Source of the DNA: Anaerohalosphaera lusitana
GTDB taxonomy: Bacteria > Planctomycetota > Phycisphaerae > Sedimentisphaerales > Anaerohalosphaeraceae
NCBI RefSeq assembly: GCF_002007645.1
Contig: NZ_CP019791.1
Coordinates: 3,898,593 to 3,962,592 of the forward strand
Length of the DNA: 64,000 bases
Direction of reading: 5' to 3'
Under the pieces are notes generated by a model. That model saw only the letters and a list, made by a program, of their open reading frames with translations. It was not told the origin of the DNA and did no database searches. Shown here piece by piece: positions 8,347 to 16,917 of the stretch (positions within the stretch are counted from its first letter, which is position 1; each line of letters starts with the position of its first letter). The position numbers and the translations under genes are program-made.

Positions 8347-8380
8347 AAACTTTTGCGAAAGCGAAAGTTTTCTCTATAAT
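8347..8380 (+). promoter_or_regulatory. Promoter with overlapping palindromic operator
   Basis: TTTGCG (8352-8357) and TATAAT (8375-8380) are spaced by 17 bases and drive the helix-turn-helix gene rightward. A near-palindrome, AAACTTTTGCG through GCGAAAGTTTT (8347-8371), covers the -35 box and spacer. Its reverse complement contains the ACTTTCGCTTT motif also found at 6104-6137. An autorepressor site controlling both divergent units is the simplest reading. Confidence 0.55.
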
Positions 8381-8415
8381 TGGGACTAGCACAGGAATGA
8401 ATAGGAGGGCGCAGA

Positions 8416-9297
8416 GTGGAATATGATTTGGAAACGCTGTTATATATATGGCAAAACAAGCCTAGACGGTATTTGATCAATTTGCGAGGTTGTTCAAGGG
8501 AAGAAAAGGAGTGGCTGAAGCGGGAAGTTATCAGGCTATCACGGGAGGGAAAGAGTGCAAAGGAAATCGCCGCAGTTTATCCAATGAACATCGTCACTAT
8601 TCAAGAGTGGATTCACAAAGCCCCCCCTTCACTCAAAATGTGGAAGAAACGTGGTAGAAAACCGCTTCGAGTTATAAATCCCACCAATCACAAGCGAATT
8701 CTGAAGGATGTTTTTCTTGAGATATACAACAAGCAAGAAGAAGACGTAATTTTCTGGAGTTATTCAGACATCCAGAGATTAGTCAATGAACACATCAGTG
8801 GGCATTTGGAGGAATATAAAAAGAAGAAGCGTATTTCTACTTTAGATCGCAAATTTAGATATATGCCCGTCGCAAAGGAGCTCAGTCGGTATCATGTGAA
8901 AAAAGTTGTCTCTGAACTACTTGAGCCCCCATCATTAGCTAAGATTCGCCATGTTTTTGCTCAAGAGTACAGAGAGCCCGGCGGGGAAAGAATAAGATAC
9001 GAGCCAAATAGCAGCATTAGGTGGTGTTACATTACCGGAACCTATTTTCGTTATTTCTATGAAAGACCAAATTCACGGCGTGGAAGCAATTTAAATTTTT
9101 GGACGATCTACTCTCCAAGAGGAGATATGAGACTTGCTTCCAAAAAACATAGTTGTGATCATATTTTGCAGGCACTTCTTTCGAGGGGGAAAAACTGGAT
9201 TGCTCTAATAAATGGCACTTATATTGGACCTGAGGTCATTGCGAAATACGCTAGAACTGGGAAGATTTATTTCTTAAAGCCCTACAGGCCCAAATAG
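8416..9297 (+). CDS. Helix-turn-helix protein of unknown family
   Basis: The protein is 293 residues, starting at GTG 8416 with AGGAGGG six bases upstream. Residues about 25-60 form a helix-turn-helix of the kind seen in transposase and recombinase N-termini (VIRLSREGKSAKEIAAVYPM, then TIQEWI), followed by an AT-hook-like RGRKP. The remaining 220 residues contain a basic central part and an aromatic C-terminal part with no recognised enzyme motif and no DDE triad. It is divergent from the methyltransferase operon and sits behind a palindromic promoter, so a regulator of that operon is a fair guess. Confidence 0.6.
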   Translation: MEYDLETLLYIWQNKPRRYLINLRGCSREEKEWLKREVIRLSREGKSAKEIAAVYPMNIVTIQEWIHKAPPSLKMWKKRGRKPLRVINPTNHKRILKDVFLEIYNKQEEDVIFWSYSDIQRLVNEHISGHLEEYKKKKRISTLDRKFRYMPVAKELSRYHVKKVVSELLEPPSLAKIRHVFAQEYREPGGERIRYEPNSSIRWCYITGTYFRYFYERPNSRRGSNLNFWTIYSPRGDMRLASKKHSCDHILQALLSRGKNWIALINGTYIGPEVIAKYARTGKIYFLKPYRPK

Positions 9298-9527
9298 GAA
9301 AAGTCTTTCCGATTTAAATATGCAAACCGAGACCAGCTCCCTTATTTTCCTCGCTTGGCAGGCACTGCAGGGCCCTCCATTGGGAAAGTACAGAAAGCTG
9401 ATTTTTTCATTGCTCCAGAACGGAAATTAAGGAAAACTCCCCTGTTCGGCAAGTTCATGAGTATGAGTTTGTAGGATTTTTTTAAAGCGGGCAAAACAAG
9501 GAATAAGGCTGCCCATACATGTTAAAT

Positions 9528-12500
9528 CTAGTTCACCAAACTGCGTGTCCACCGCATTAGACGAGCAGGCATTGGAGTTTTCAATTTCCAAACTACATTC
9601 ATCGGTCTTGAACCTGTATGACTCACATAGTCAGCCTGTCCGAGGAAATAATACGGCTCTGCAAAGCGGTTGCAATTTTGTCTGCTCTCTCTGACAAACA
9701 GCAATATCTTGTTGCCCGTACTCCGATGGTTGATGTATCGTTGGCCGGTCGGTGACTCTGAAGAAGTAGTGGACTGACTTTGCCAATGGAACAGATCGCT
9801 GCTAATCGCATAGTCCTCATACATGGTGGTCGGCGAGTAATGTTGTTCCGACTTGTTCAAGGTAATAAAGAAAACATCAGTTTTGATTTCGGGCAAGTAC
9901 AATACACCTTCTCTCATCGCTGACTGATGCTCTAAAGTCCAGTACCCCAGGCCTGCAAATATTTCATCACGTGTGTATCGAGCATGAACGTCAAGCGGAC
10001 ATTCAAAGCCAAAGCTCTGTGCGGATACCGAACTGCTGATATGCTCCCTGCGATAACTGAGCAGGTCAATGAGCTCTTTCCGCAACACAGAATTTTCACT
10101 GAGATTGTCCCAATTCTCAGCAAGCGTTGGTGCAATATCAGCTTTGCTCCACAACGTGAACATCAGCATTGCTAGCCGCTTCTGCTCAAGTCTGGTCAGA
10201 CTCGACAATTCAGATCGCTGTGATTGCAGGATGCTCAGCAAGAAATCTATCTGATTTACATCATCGATGTGTTGCAACCTACGCAATCCCTTGGTCAATC
10301 TCGCTTCATTCGGATTATAGAAGTCTTCCTTAACACCTGCATCCACACATAACCTGGCCCAGCTGGCACGCCGATAGATATCGTCCAATTGCATTCCATG
10401 GTATTCCAGAAAATTCGGCAAGTTTAGTTCTTTACCAGTATCGGAATCAAATGAAGCGATGTTTTGAATGATTCTCGGTTTGCTCTGTACAATTTCACTT
10501 TTCACATTTTCCAGCACGTACTGGTAAGCCTGTTTTTCAAACTGGATATTGCATCCTGCTGGAAGATGAGGGAAATCGTTTTCCAACTCATCCTTAACCT
10601 TCTTGTTTCCATCTGTCAGCAATGCTCGGTATCTGATATCAAAGCGGTATTTTTTATGAGCCTGCCCAACAAAGTCAAGCACAGTCAGACAGTCCTTGTC
10701 ATCCGCCAGCCTTAAGCCTCTTCCCAGTTGCTGCAAAAAGACTGTTAGCGATTCTGTTGGCCGCAAGAAAATAACTGTATCCACTTCAGGAATATCTACA
10801 CCTTCGTTATAAAGGTCTACCACAAAGATAAAGTTTATTTCTCGTTCGCACAAACGCTGCTGTACAGACAACCTGTGTTCTCTACTTGAATTTGCCGTCA
10901 GGAAATCTGCAGGGATATTTGACTGATTAAATTTACGAGCCATATACTCAGCATGAGCTTGAGAGACACAGAAACACAGTCCGCGAACCTTACTAATATC
11001 GAGTACAGTTTCAGCCAACTTTTCAATAACTAGATTTGCTCGTACATCGTTCCCAGTCAATATGCTTTCCAGGTCCGACTGAACATAGCCACCTCTGCTC
11101 CACCTCAGACTTGAGTAGTCAACTGAATCGCTGATGCCAAAGTACTGAAAAGGACAGAGCAGCTTTCTGTTTATTGCATCAGGCAGACGTATTTCAGCAG
11201 TGATATGGTTATCGAAATACGATCTAATATCTCTGCCATCCAAGCGTTCTGGTGTTGCAGTCAGACCGAGTAGCGACAAAGGATTGACATGACTAAGCAA
11301 ATCCTCGTAGCTCGGTGCCGCAGCACGATGGAACTCGTCAACTACGACATAATCATAGTGTTCAGAAGAAACCAATTCACTGAGTTTCTGAGAATTATAA
11401 GTTTGGATCGATACAAATAGCTGTTCAATCTGAGATGGACGATTTCCTGCAACCATCAAATCACCAAAGTTTTGATCTTTTAAAACAGCCCTGAAGCTGT
11501 AAAGCGATTGACGCAGGATTTCCTCTCTGTGAGCGACAAAAAGAAATTTTGGTGGTTGGAGATCGCCGCAATCTCGCATTTGTTGTCGCCATAATTTGAA
11601 ATCAAAAGCGGCAATCATGGTTTTGCCCGTACCGGTAGCCGCAACAACGAGGTGTTTTTTCCTTTGTTGCAACTGTCTTTCGGCGTTTATTTTATCCAAT
11701 ATCTCCTGCTGAAATGCATATGGCTTAAGGTCAAAACTGGGCAACACAAACTGTGCGTTATCACAAGCCCCTCTTTCCGCTATCAAAGCACTACGAAGTC
11801 GCTCTCGGTCACCCTCGGTATTGTAAGTCTGAAATTCGTCATCGTTCCAATATGACTCGAAGGTTGCAGACACTTTTTCCCACTGAAAAGGTTGCTCGTA
11901 TTGACTCAACTTGACCGTCCACTCCAATCCGTCAGTCAGTGCGGCCTGCGATATGTTTGCTGAACCTATGTATGCTGACGAAAAACCTGTTTCGCGGTGT
12001 ATCAGATAAGCCTTCGCATGCAAGCGAGTCCTATGCGTGTCATAACTTACCTTAATCTCGGTGTTGGGCAATTCTGTCAAAAACTCTATCGCCTTCAGGT
12101 CCGTTGCACCCATATAGCTGGTCGTGACAATCCTGAGACAGACACCTTCTTTAGCGGTGAAAAATCTCAATGCTGGCTCAAGTATACGTATTCCGCTCCA
12201 CTTTATAAATGAGCAGAGAATGTCTACTCGCTCAGCAGAAGCAATTTCTTTCTTGAGCTGCGAAACAAGAGATGGGTCCTGGCGAGTGCCCGTCAGCAAA
12301 GCTCCCAAGGCAAGCGGTGTGTCAGGCCTGGCAGGAGGTTCGACAACCAATGCAGCTTCCTCAAGAATAGCCAGTAACCTTTTAGATGCTTGCGACACTC
12401 TTAAATCATGAACACCCTCAACACCCGCCTGCTCAAGTGACGTGATTATTTCGTTACAGACGGCAATCTGCCGTTGAAGTCGGCTTTCCCTTCTTTCTCT

Positions 12501-12689
12501 ATCACTTGTCAGACCTGGTTCAGGACTTATCTGAGCCAACCCTTGCGATAGAATACGATAGATGTACTGGGCCAGATAATCGTGGCTGTCTGCTACTTCT
12601 ATGGATTCGAGAAGATGGCGTTCGGGGTAATTTCGTATTCGTCGTTCTAAAACTAAATTGACAATCTGCTCATAAATACCCGACTGCAT
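9528..12689 (-). CDS. PLD-domain/DEAD-box helicase fusion (DUF3427 type)
   Basis: The protein is 1053 residues in three parts. Residues about 140-290 are a phospholipase D-like nuclease domain (HAKAYLI at 224-230 and IGSANIS at 241-247). Residues about 320-700 are a superfamily 2 helicase: Walker A ATGTGKT 351-357, DEFH 451-454, TATP 477-480, and QQLGRGLRL as motif VI. The last 300 residues match the C-terminal region called DUF3427 in similar proteins. Such fusions resemble restriction or DNA-damage enzymes that translocate on and cut DNA. Start ATG 12689 follows AGGTG. It stands alone between the helix-turn-helix gene and the integrase and may be a defence or maintenance function of the element. 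Confidence 0.85.
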   Translation of the reverse strand: MQSGIYEQIVNLVLERRIRNYPERHLLESIEVADSHDYLAQYIYRILSQGLAQISPEPGLTSDRERRESRLQRQIAVCNEIITSLEQAGVEGVHDLRVSQASKRLLAILEEAALVVEPPARPDTPLALGALLTGTRQDPSLVSQLKKEIASAERVDILCSFIKWSGIRILEPALRFFTAKEGVCLRIVTTSYMGATDLKAIEFLTELPNTEIKVSYDTHRTRLHAKAYLIHRETGFSSAYIGSANISQAALTDGLEWTVKLSQYEQPFQWEKVSATFESYWNDDEFQTYNTEGDRERLRSALIAERGACDNAQFVLPSFDLKPYAFQQEILDKINAERQLQQRKKHLVVAATGTGKTMIAAFDFKLWRQQMRDCGDLQPPKFLFVAHREEILRQSLYSFRAVLKDQNFGDLMVAGNRPSQIEQLFVSIQTYNSQKLSELVSSEHYDYVVVDEFHRAAAPSYEDLLSHVNPLSLLGLTATPERLDGRDIRSYFDNHITAEIRLPDAINRKLLCPFQYFGISDSVDYSSLRWSRGGYVQSDLESILTGNDVRANLVIEKLAETVLDISKVRGLCFCVSQAHAEYMARKFNQSNIPADFLTANSSREHRLSVQQRLCEREINFIFVVDLYNEGVDIPEVDTVIFLRPTESLTVFLQQLGRGLRLADDKDCLTVLDFVGQAHKKYRFDIRYRALLTDGNKKVKDELENDFPHLPAGCNIQFEKQAYQYVLENVKSEIVQSKPRIIQNIASFDSDTGKELNLPNFLEYHGMQLDDIYRRASWARLCVDAGVKEDFYNPNEARLTKGLRRLQHIDDVNQIDFLLSILQSQRSELSSLTRLEQKRLAMLMFTLWSKADIAPTLAENWDNLSENSVLRKELIDLLSYRREHISSSVSAQSFGFECPLDVHARYTRDEIFAGLGYWTLEHQSAMREGVLYLPEIKTDVFFITLNKSEQHYSPTTMYEDYAISSDLFHWQSQSTTSSESPTGQRYINHRSTGNKILLFVRESRQNCNRFAEPYYFLGQADYVSHTGSRPMNVVWKLKTPMPARLMRWTRSLVN

Positions 12690-13041
12690 ATCACACCTGA
12701 AGAAGAAAGGTAAGTAACAAATTTATTCGGGAACAATACTATCCTTATTTGCCCATGCAATCAAATAAATTAATATCAAATATATGCTTTCTACAGCAGC
12801 ATAGTGCATCTTTGGGATCAGGGTATCATAACCCGGCGATTACAATTCGGAAAACCCTTTCCCTTTTGCTCTCACAGTTCTCCCTCCCCCCCCTTCCCTG
12901 AGGACTCTCCATATCCCCCATTTCCAAAAAGGAGTTTCTTGGAACAAAAGTGCAGGGGTGGGGGTTACAGAGAATCCCAACTTCTTGCCTACATCATCAC
13001 ACATGTCCCCCCTTCTTGAGCACTGTTTCTCCCACGCCCTT
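12690..13041. other. Intergenic stretch, no gene seen
   Basis: About 350 bp between the helicase and the integrase, both leftward. It includes a C-rich run near 12,885 and a G-rich run near 12,957. No promoter, terminator or coding frame was convincing. Confidence 0.5.
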
Positions 13042-14418
13042 CTAAGCGAAAAAGTATTTTTCTATTTCCTCACATGCCTTTTGGGTCAGGTTAGGTCGCC
13101 TTTTCAAGTAGTGGTCCGTCACGCCAGCTACCCTGTGGCCTAACAGGAATCGAACCTCGTCCAATGTGCAGTTGGCATCGACACCCGCAGTTTGACATGC
13201 ATCCCTTATATGCTCGAATTTCACAGCATGGTCTACCTCGGCCTTTTTTCGCAATTTACGCCAGATTGAACCTATGCCATGAGCACAATAGGGTTTTCCA
13301 AGAAAGGTAATGAAAAGAAATTCAGAGTCATGGGGGGCTTCGGCCTGTGCTCGCTCTATTGCCCGAACCGTGCGATCCCATAAGCATGCCACCCGTGGAA
13401 CGCCTGTTTTACCCCTGTCCATTACAAGGGTCTTCTTCTGCAAATTGATATACGCCTTCTTCAGGTCACAAACATCCTGTGGGTAAAGCGCAGCATTAGC
13501 TGCCAACAAAAGGATGGCTTTCTCTTTTGCGTTCGCCAAGGCGAATATCTTTTGAAAGTCTTCCCTGTGGATAGGTTTCGGATCAACACTTGCCCGCTCA
13601 GGATAGACGAACTTCTTGCAAAGCACCAAAACATCTTCAATGTCCTTAGTATATTCGACAGCATCAGATTTGAGAGCATACCTTAATATGGTTTTTATCT
13701 TGTCGAATCGATGCTTAATCCAAGTGGGGCTATATTCATGCTTGTTAAAAAGTTCATATAAAGCATCCTGATAGCGTTTGATGTCACTAAGGCAAACGTC
13801 ACGAACAGTCTTGCTCTTGGCAAGCTTGCAAAACTGCTCCCACCATCTCTTCGAATCATCGTATTCTTGCTGTCTCAGTGGCTTCTTGGTTCGCTTTAAG
13901 TAAATCTCGCCGATTTCGTGAAGAGTTAAAGGCTTTGGTAATGGAGTTAGCTTGTGCAGTTCTGCAAATTCAGGTATGCCTAGTTTTTCGGCGACAATAG
14001 AAGGAGGGTTATTTGAAATCAAACTCCTGGCTATATCCCAACCAATTTCCTCGTTGATTTTCAAGTCAACCGGCGGGTCTATATACTCTTCACAGTCAAT
14101 GGAGGCTCTCCATTCCCCCCATCCATCCTTGTTATTCAAGATTCGCTGATGGACTTGGTTCAGAACACTTTCCTTGTCATCATCCTGATCAAACACAATG
14201 GAGGTGGTTTTCTTCTCTCGCTCGTCTCTCCAACGCCTGAACCGTCGCAAGGCATTGATGTAGTCGTCTGGAGCACCAAAATGGAGTCGTGGAACGCCCT
14301 CAGTGCGATAATGGGTATTGTAAAACCCATTGTCATCACAACTAAGCCCAACAAGAGGTCGCCCCCGTTCATCGGAGACGTATTTCGGAGGCCTCCCTCG
14401 CTTTCGTTTTTTCCGCAT
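13042..14418 (-). CDS. Tyrosine recombinase/integrase, non-canonical active site
   Basis: About 458 residues, starting at ATG 14418 after AGGG. The N-terminus carries a KKRKRGRPPK basic segment. A central SAM-like core-binding region (residues about 165-270) precedes the catalytic domain. The last part keeps RGKTGVPR (active-site Lys region), FLLGHR (His) and VTDHYLKR (nucleophile Tyr). The expected box I Arg is replaced in AALYPQDVCDL, and the box II H-x-x-R appears as EHIRD, keeping Arg but not the His. Such variants are familiar in planctomycetes from memory, but activity is uncertain. Its start lies about 100 bp from the tRNA-Ser fragment, which suggests it integrated the left element there. 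Confidence 0.8.
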   Translation of the reverse strand: MRKKRKRGRPPKYVSDERGRPLVGLSCDDNGFYNTHYRTEGVPRLHFGAPDDYINALRRFRRWRDEREKKTTSIVFDQDDDKESVLNQVHQRILNNKDGWGEWRASIDCEEYIDPPVDLKINEEIGWDIARSLISNNPPSIVAEKLGIPEFAELHKLTPLPKPLTLHEIGEIYLKRTKKPLRQQEYDDSKRWWEQFCKLAKSKTVRDVCLSDIKRYQDALYELFNKHEYSPTWIKHRFDKIKTILRYALKSDAVEYTKDIEDVLVLCKKFVYPERASVDPKPIHREDFQKIFALANAKEKAILLLAANAALYPQDVCDLKKAYINLQKKTLVMDRGKTGVPRVACLWDRTVRAIERAQAEAPHDSEFLFITFLGKPYCAHGIGSIWRKLRKKAEVDHAVKFEHIRDACQTAGVDANCTLDEVRFLLGHRVAGVTDHYLKRRPNLTQKACEEIEKYFFA

Positions 14419-14497
14419 AAACACCCTCGTAAGCTAAAAAATGAACCAAGGGGAATATAGCAGAAATGAGGGAATAAGTCTATGAATAAGTTTATAA

Positions 14498-14513
14498 GCC
14501 CCCTTGCGGGGGC
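14498..14513. terminator. GC hairpin next to tRNA fragment
   Basis: GCCCCC and GGGGGC enclose a TTGC loop. On the minus strand it is followed by TTATAAACTTATT and could have terminated the tRNA-Ser transcript before the 24.8-kb element displaced it. Confidence 0.5.
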
Positions 14514-14522
14514 CATAAACCT

Positions 14523-14585
14523 AACGGAGGAGGAGGGATTCGAACCCCCGGAGGCTTGCGCCTCAGCGGTTTTCAAGACCGCCAC
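14523..14585. repeat. Attachment site copy (left), tRNA-Ser 3' fragment
   Basis: It is identical to 39358-39420 over 63 bp and contains the tRNA discriminator, acceptor 3' strand, T arm, variable arm and the whole anticodon stem-loop. It lacks the 5' part of the tRNA, so it is not a functional tRNA gene. Identity stops at 14586. Confidence 0.95.
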
Positions 14586-14586
14586 T

Positions 14587-14787
14587 GCAAACACGCAAGG
14601 TGTGGAAGACACAGGACTTACGGCAATAGATGGTGACCGCTTACAAACCAGCTTACAAATTCGTGCTGCGTGTGAGCTGCCGCTGGAGCTGGCTGAAGTG
14701 ATCAGGGCGTGGCCGGAGCTGCCGGAACACGTCAGACTTGCCGTGATGGCACTGGTCCGCTCGGCAGTCCCGGAGTCTTCAGGGTAA
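14587..14787 (+). other. Orphan integrase C-terminal tail (read through only in the excised circle)
   Basis: From the attachment site the frame used by the integrase is open for 66 codons to a stop at 14785-14787. It encodes an acidic-hydrophobic tail with segments AIDGDRLQTSL and LPLELAEVIRAWPELPEHVR followed by LAVMALV. In the chromosome this tail has no start of its own, apart from a poor upstream ATG at 14482 that lies outside the element. When the element circularises, codon 502 of the integrase joins this frame directly. I infer that it belongs to the integrase of the circular form. Confidence 0.6.
14638..14659 (+). promoter_or_regulatory. Candidate integrase arm-type sites (left arm)
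   Basis: A 22-bp sequence with two CTTACAAA copies separated by CCAG is identical to 39163-39184 at the other end of the element. It lies about 53 bp inside the left attachment site, a typical distance for arm binding sites of tyrosine integrases. Confidence 0.5.
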
Positions 14788-14927
14788 TACATATATATGC
14801 TCCCCTCCTGCCACAGCAAAGAATTTCCGGCAATCCGGCTACAAGCGGGTATTTGGATAGGAATATTCTTGCATCACCACCGCAAAGCAGCTATGCTGTG
14901 CCCAAATACTATTTGGAGGAATGATCC

Positions 14928-16181
14928 ATGAATGAAAAAGCATTCTTGATCACTGTAGGGTTTATTTGCCCAGCCTTTTTAGTCCTGTTAGGTATTGTTG
15001 TTATTGACATGGGAAGCCCTAAATCATCACCCGATGAGCCCGAAAAACCAACTTTCAGTGATATTTTAGATCGGCTAGACTCTCGTGAAAGTACTGCACA
15101 AGTCGCGGAAGAGAGCGAACAGGACGACGAAGCACTGGAAGATTTGGCGAGGAAAAATTTGTATTTTGAAGCACTAGCGTTGGAGGAGGCCGTGGGTCGC
15201 CTTCAAAACGCGGCCGAAAAGGGACTTAGTTCCGCTCAGCGTGAGTTGGCCCTTCTATATTATAGCAACCAGCTCTGGGCCAAATCACTCTACTGGGCAA
15301 GTAGGTTAGCCGACAAGGGGGAGCCGGGGATTTATGAATTGTATCACCGTTTCTTTTCAGATGGAAAAGAGGCAACGGAATGGCTCATAAAAGAAGCGGA
15401 AAAAGGAAACAAGAACGCTCAGTGTTGGCTGGGCAAACTTTATGATCTGGGCAAAGGTGTCTCACAAGACACAGACGAGGCGGTAGAATTATATCGTAAG
15501 GCTGGTGAGAAAGGTAGTGCCTGTGCTCAGTTCAGCCTGGGCGTAATGTACCACAGAAAGTTAAAAGATTACAGAACAGCTGCAAAATGGTATACAATGG
15601 CCGCCGAGCAGGGAAATACAAGTGCTCAGGTTAATCTAGGCTCGCTGTTTGAAAGTGGTAAGGGGGTAATTAAGAACAATAAAAAAGCACTTGAATTGTA
15701 TAGGATAGCAGCCGAGCAGGGAAATGAGGGAGCACAGTTTAATCTGGGACTGATGTATTTAGATGGTAAGGGCGTTACCCAAGACCATAAGGAGGCTGTG
15801 AAATGGTTCACTAAGGCCGCTGAACAGGGTGATGCAATTGCTCAGTGCTATTTAGGTTTTTTCTACCAGAAGGGTATTGGTCTCAACGAGAACCATAGAG
15901 CGGCAGTAAAATGGTTCAAAATGGCCGCTGAACAGGATAATGGAGAAGCTCAGTACAATTTGGGCTTAATATACTGTTTTGGTCGTGGCGTTTTGGAAGA
16001 CAAAGTGGAGGCCTATAAATGGCTGCGATTGGCCGGCATAAATGGTGAAAAGGTCGCAAAATTGAAAAATGCTCTTAGGCAGAATATGACGTCAAAGCAG
16101 ATTAGCCAAGCACGATATAAAGCGAGGCAGTGGATTGAGCGGAAGGAGAAGGAACAGCGTGAGGCGGCTGCTCAGGAGTAG
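14928..16181 (+). CDS. Membrane-anchored Sel1-like repeat protein
   Basis: The protein is 417 residues. An N-terminal hydrophobic stretch (residues about 5-27) anchors it, followed by an acidic linker. From residue about 130 to 395 there are at least six Sel1-type TPR repeats with the pattern A-A-x-x-G-x-x-x-A-Q-x-x-L-G-x-x-Y and K-G-V between helices. Sel1 repeats are protein-interaction scaffolds. Start ATG 14928 follows GGAGG. It is the first gene inside the left end of the element and is followed by two small membrane-protein genes in the same direction. No enzymatic domain is visible. Confidence 0.8.
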   Translation: MNEKAFLITVGFICPAFLVLLGIVVIDMGSPKSSPDEPEKPTFSDILDRLDSRESTAQVAEESEQDDEALEDLARKNLYFEALALEEAVGRLQNAAEKGLSSAQRELALLYYSNQLWAKSLYWASRLADKGEPGIYELYHRFFSDGKEATEWLIKEAEKGNKNAQCWLGKLYDLGKGVSQDTDEAVELYRKAGEKGSACAQFSLGVMYHRKLKDYRTAAKWYTMAAEQGNTSAQVNLGSLFESGKGVIKNNKKALELYRIAAEQGNEGAQFNLGLMYLDGKGVTQDHKEAVKWFTKAAEQGDAIAQCYLGFFYQKGIGLNENHRAAVKWFKMAAEQDNGEAQYNLGLIYCFGRGVLEDKVEAYKWLRLAGINGEKVAKLKNALRQNMTSKQISQARYKARQWIERKEKEQREAAAQE

Positions 16182-16216
16182 TTGTGAGATGTGGGGGCAG
16201 TTTTTCGGAGAGTATT

Positions 16217-16549
16217 ATGGAGAAGTACAAAACGCCGGAGATGTTCGCATGTCTGGGTGCTGCAGTGTTCTTGTTTATAGGTGTGGGCAGGATGCCTTAT
16301 GATTATTATACCTTCCTCAGGCTGGTTGTCTGCGGGTGTGCGGGTTTTCTGGCGTACAGGGGTTTTGCCATGAAGAAAGAACCGGCAGCCTGGGTCCTGA
16401 TCGCCATAGCTGTCGTGTTCAATCCTTTCGCACCGATCCACCTGTCCAAGGAGATCTGGCAGGTGGTCGACCTGATCACAGCGGTAGGATTCATTGCCTT
16501 CGTGCCGTACCTGGGCAAAGAGCCGGACCAGGAGAGCGAAGGCGAGTAG
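16217..16549 (+). CDS. Small integral membrane protein
   Basis: About 110 residues with four predicted hydrophobic helices (MFACLGAAVFLFIG, LVVCGCAGFLAYRGF, AWVLIAIAVVFNPF, VVDLITAVGFIAFV) and an acidic C-terminus. The layout resembles DUF6804-type small membrane proteins, a weak recollection. The start ATG 16217 follows CGGAGAG; the frame is open 33 bases earlier but without a binding site. It lies 35 bases after the Sel1 protein and 23 bases before another small membrane protein, probably co-transcribed. Confidence 0.65.
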   Translation: MEKYKTPEMFACLGAAVFLFIGVGRMPYDYYTFLRLVVCGCAGFLAYRGFAMKKEPAAWVLIAIAVVFNPFAPIHLSKEIWQVVDLITAVGFIAFVPYLGKEPDQESEGE

Positions 16550-16572
16550 GATTTTTATAGGAAGGGAGTACC

Positions 16573-16728
16573 ATGTTACAAGTGCTGGCGTTTTTTGTGG
16601 CTTTCGGGATTTGCCTGGCAAAAGGCATGGGAGTGCTTGCTGCCTTGGGAGTTGGCTTCCTGGCAGCCATAGTCTGGGGGATCGTGTTTGGCCTGATACT
16701 TGCCGCCCTGTCTGCCATGGACCGCTGA
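16573..16728 (+). CDS. 51-residue hydrophobic peptide
   Basis: ATG 16573 follows GAAGGGAG with a good spacing. The product is almost entirely hydrophobic, with Gly-rich helices (LQVLAFFVAFGICLA and VGFLAAIVWGIVFGLILAAL) and ends in DR. It is probably a two-helix membrane protein. It follows the four-helix membrane protein in the same direction. No known family was recognised; coding status rests on the start signal and composition. Confidence 0.5.
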   Translation: MLQVLAFFVAFGICLAKGMGVLAALGVGFLAAIVWGIVFGLILAALSAMDR

Positions 16729-16917
16729 ATGCCAGCAGGGCTGTCTGATTGTCTCTGGCGGCTACAGGGCCGGCACCAGACGGCACCTAAGTGCTGACCT
16801 GTTACTGGCTACCATCACTGATTAGGACGGTACAAAACAGACTAGCACGACCCAGAGCCACTGCTTGCAAAATCAAGTCGAAATTTTTAGGAATAAATAC
16901 TTGTGAGAGGTGTCAAG

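Larger units (their letters stand above)
1..14585. mobile_element. Left integrative element (partial, continues beyond window)
   Basis: This block holds only mobile-type genes: a primase-like protein, four DNA-modification or DUF3102 proteins, a helix-turn-helix protein, a PLD-helicase and a tyrosine recombinase. Its right edge is a 61-nt fragment of tRNA-Ser(UGA) at 14525-14585, with the integrase gene starting about 100 bp away. No second tRNA-Ser fragment was seen between 1 and 14,500, so the far end should lie outside the window. That it is one element rather than several remnants is an inference. Confidence 0.6.

Noticed and set aside
14525-14585. Second tRNA-Ser gene
   Set aside because: Only the 3' 61 nt are present; the 5' acceptor strand and D arm are missing, so it is an attachment-site remnant.
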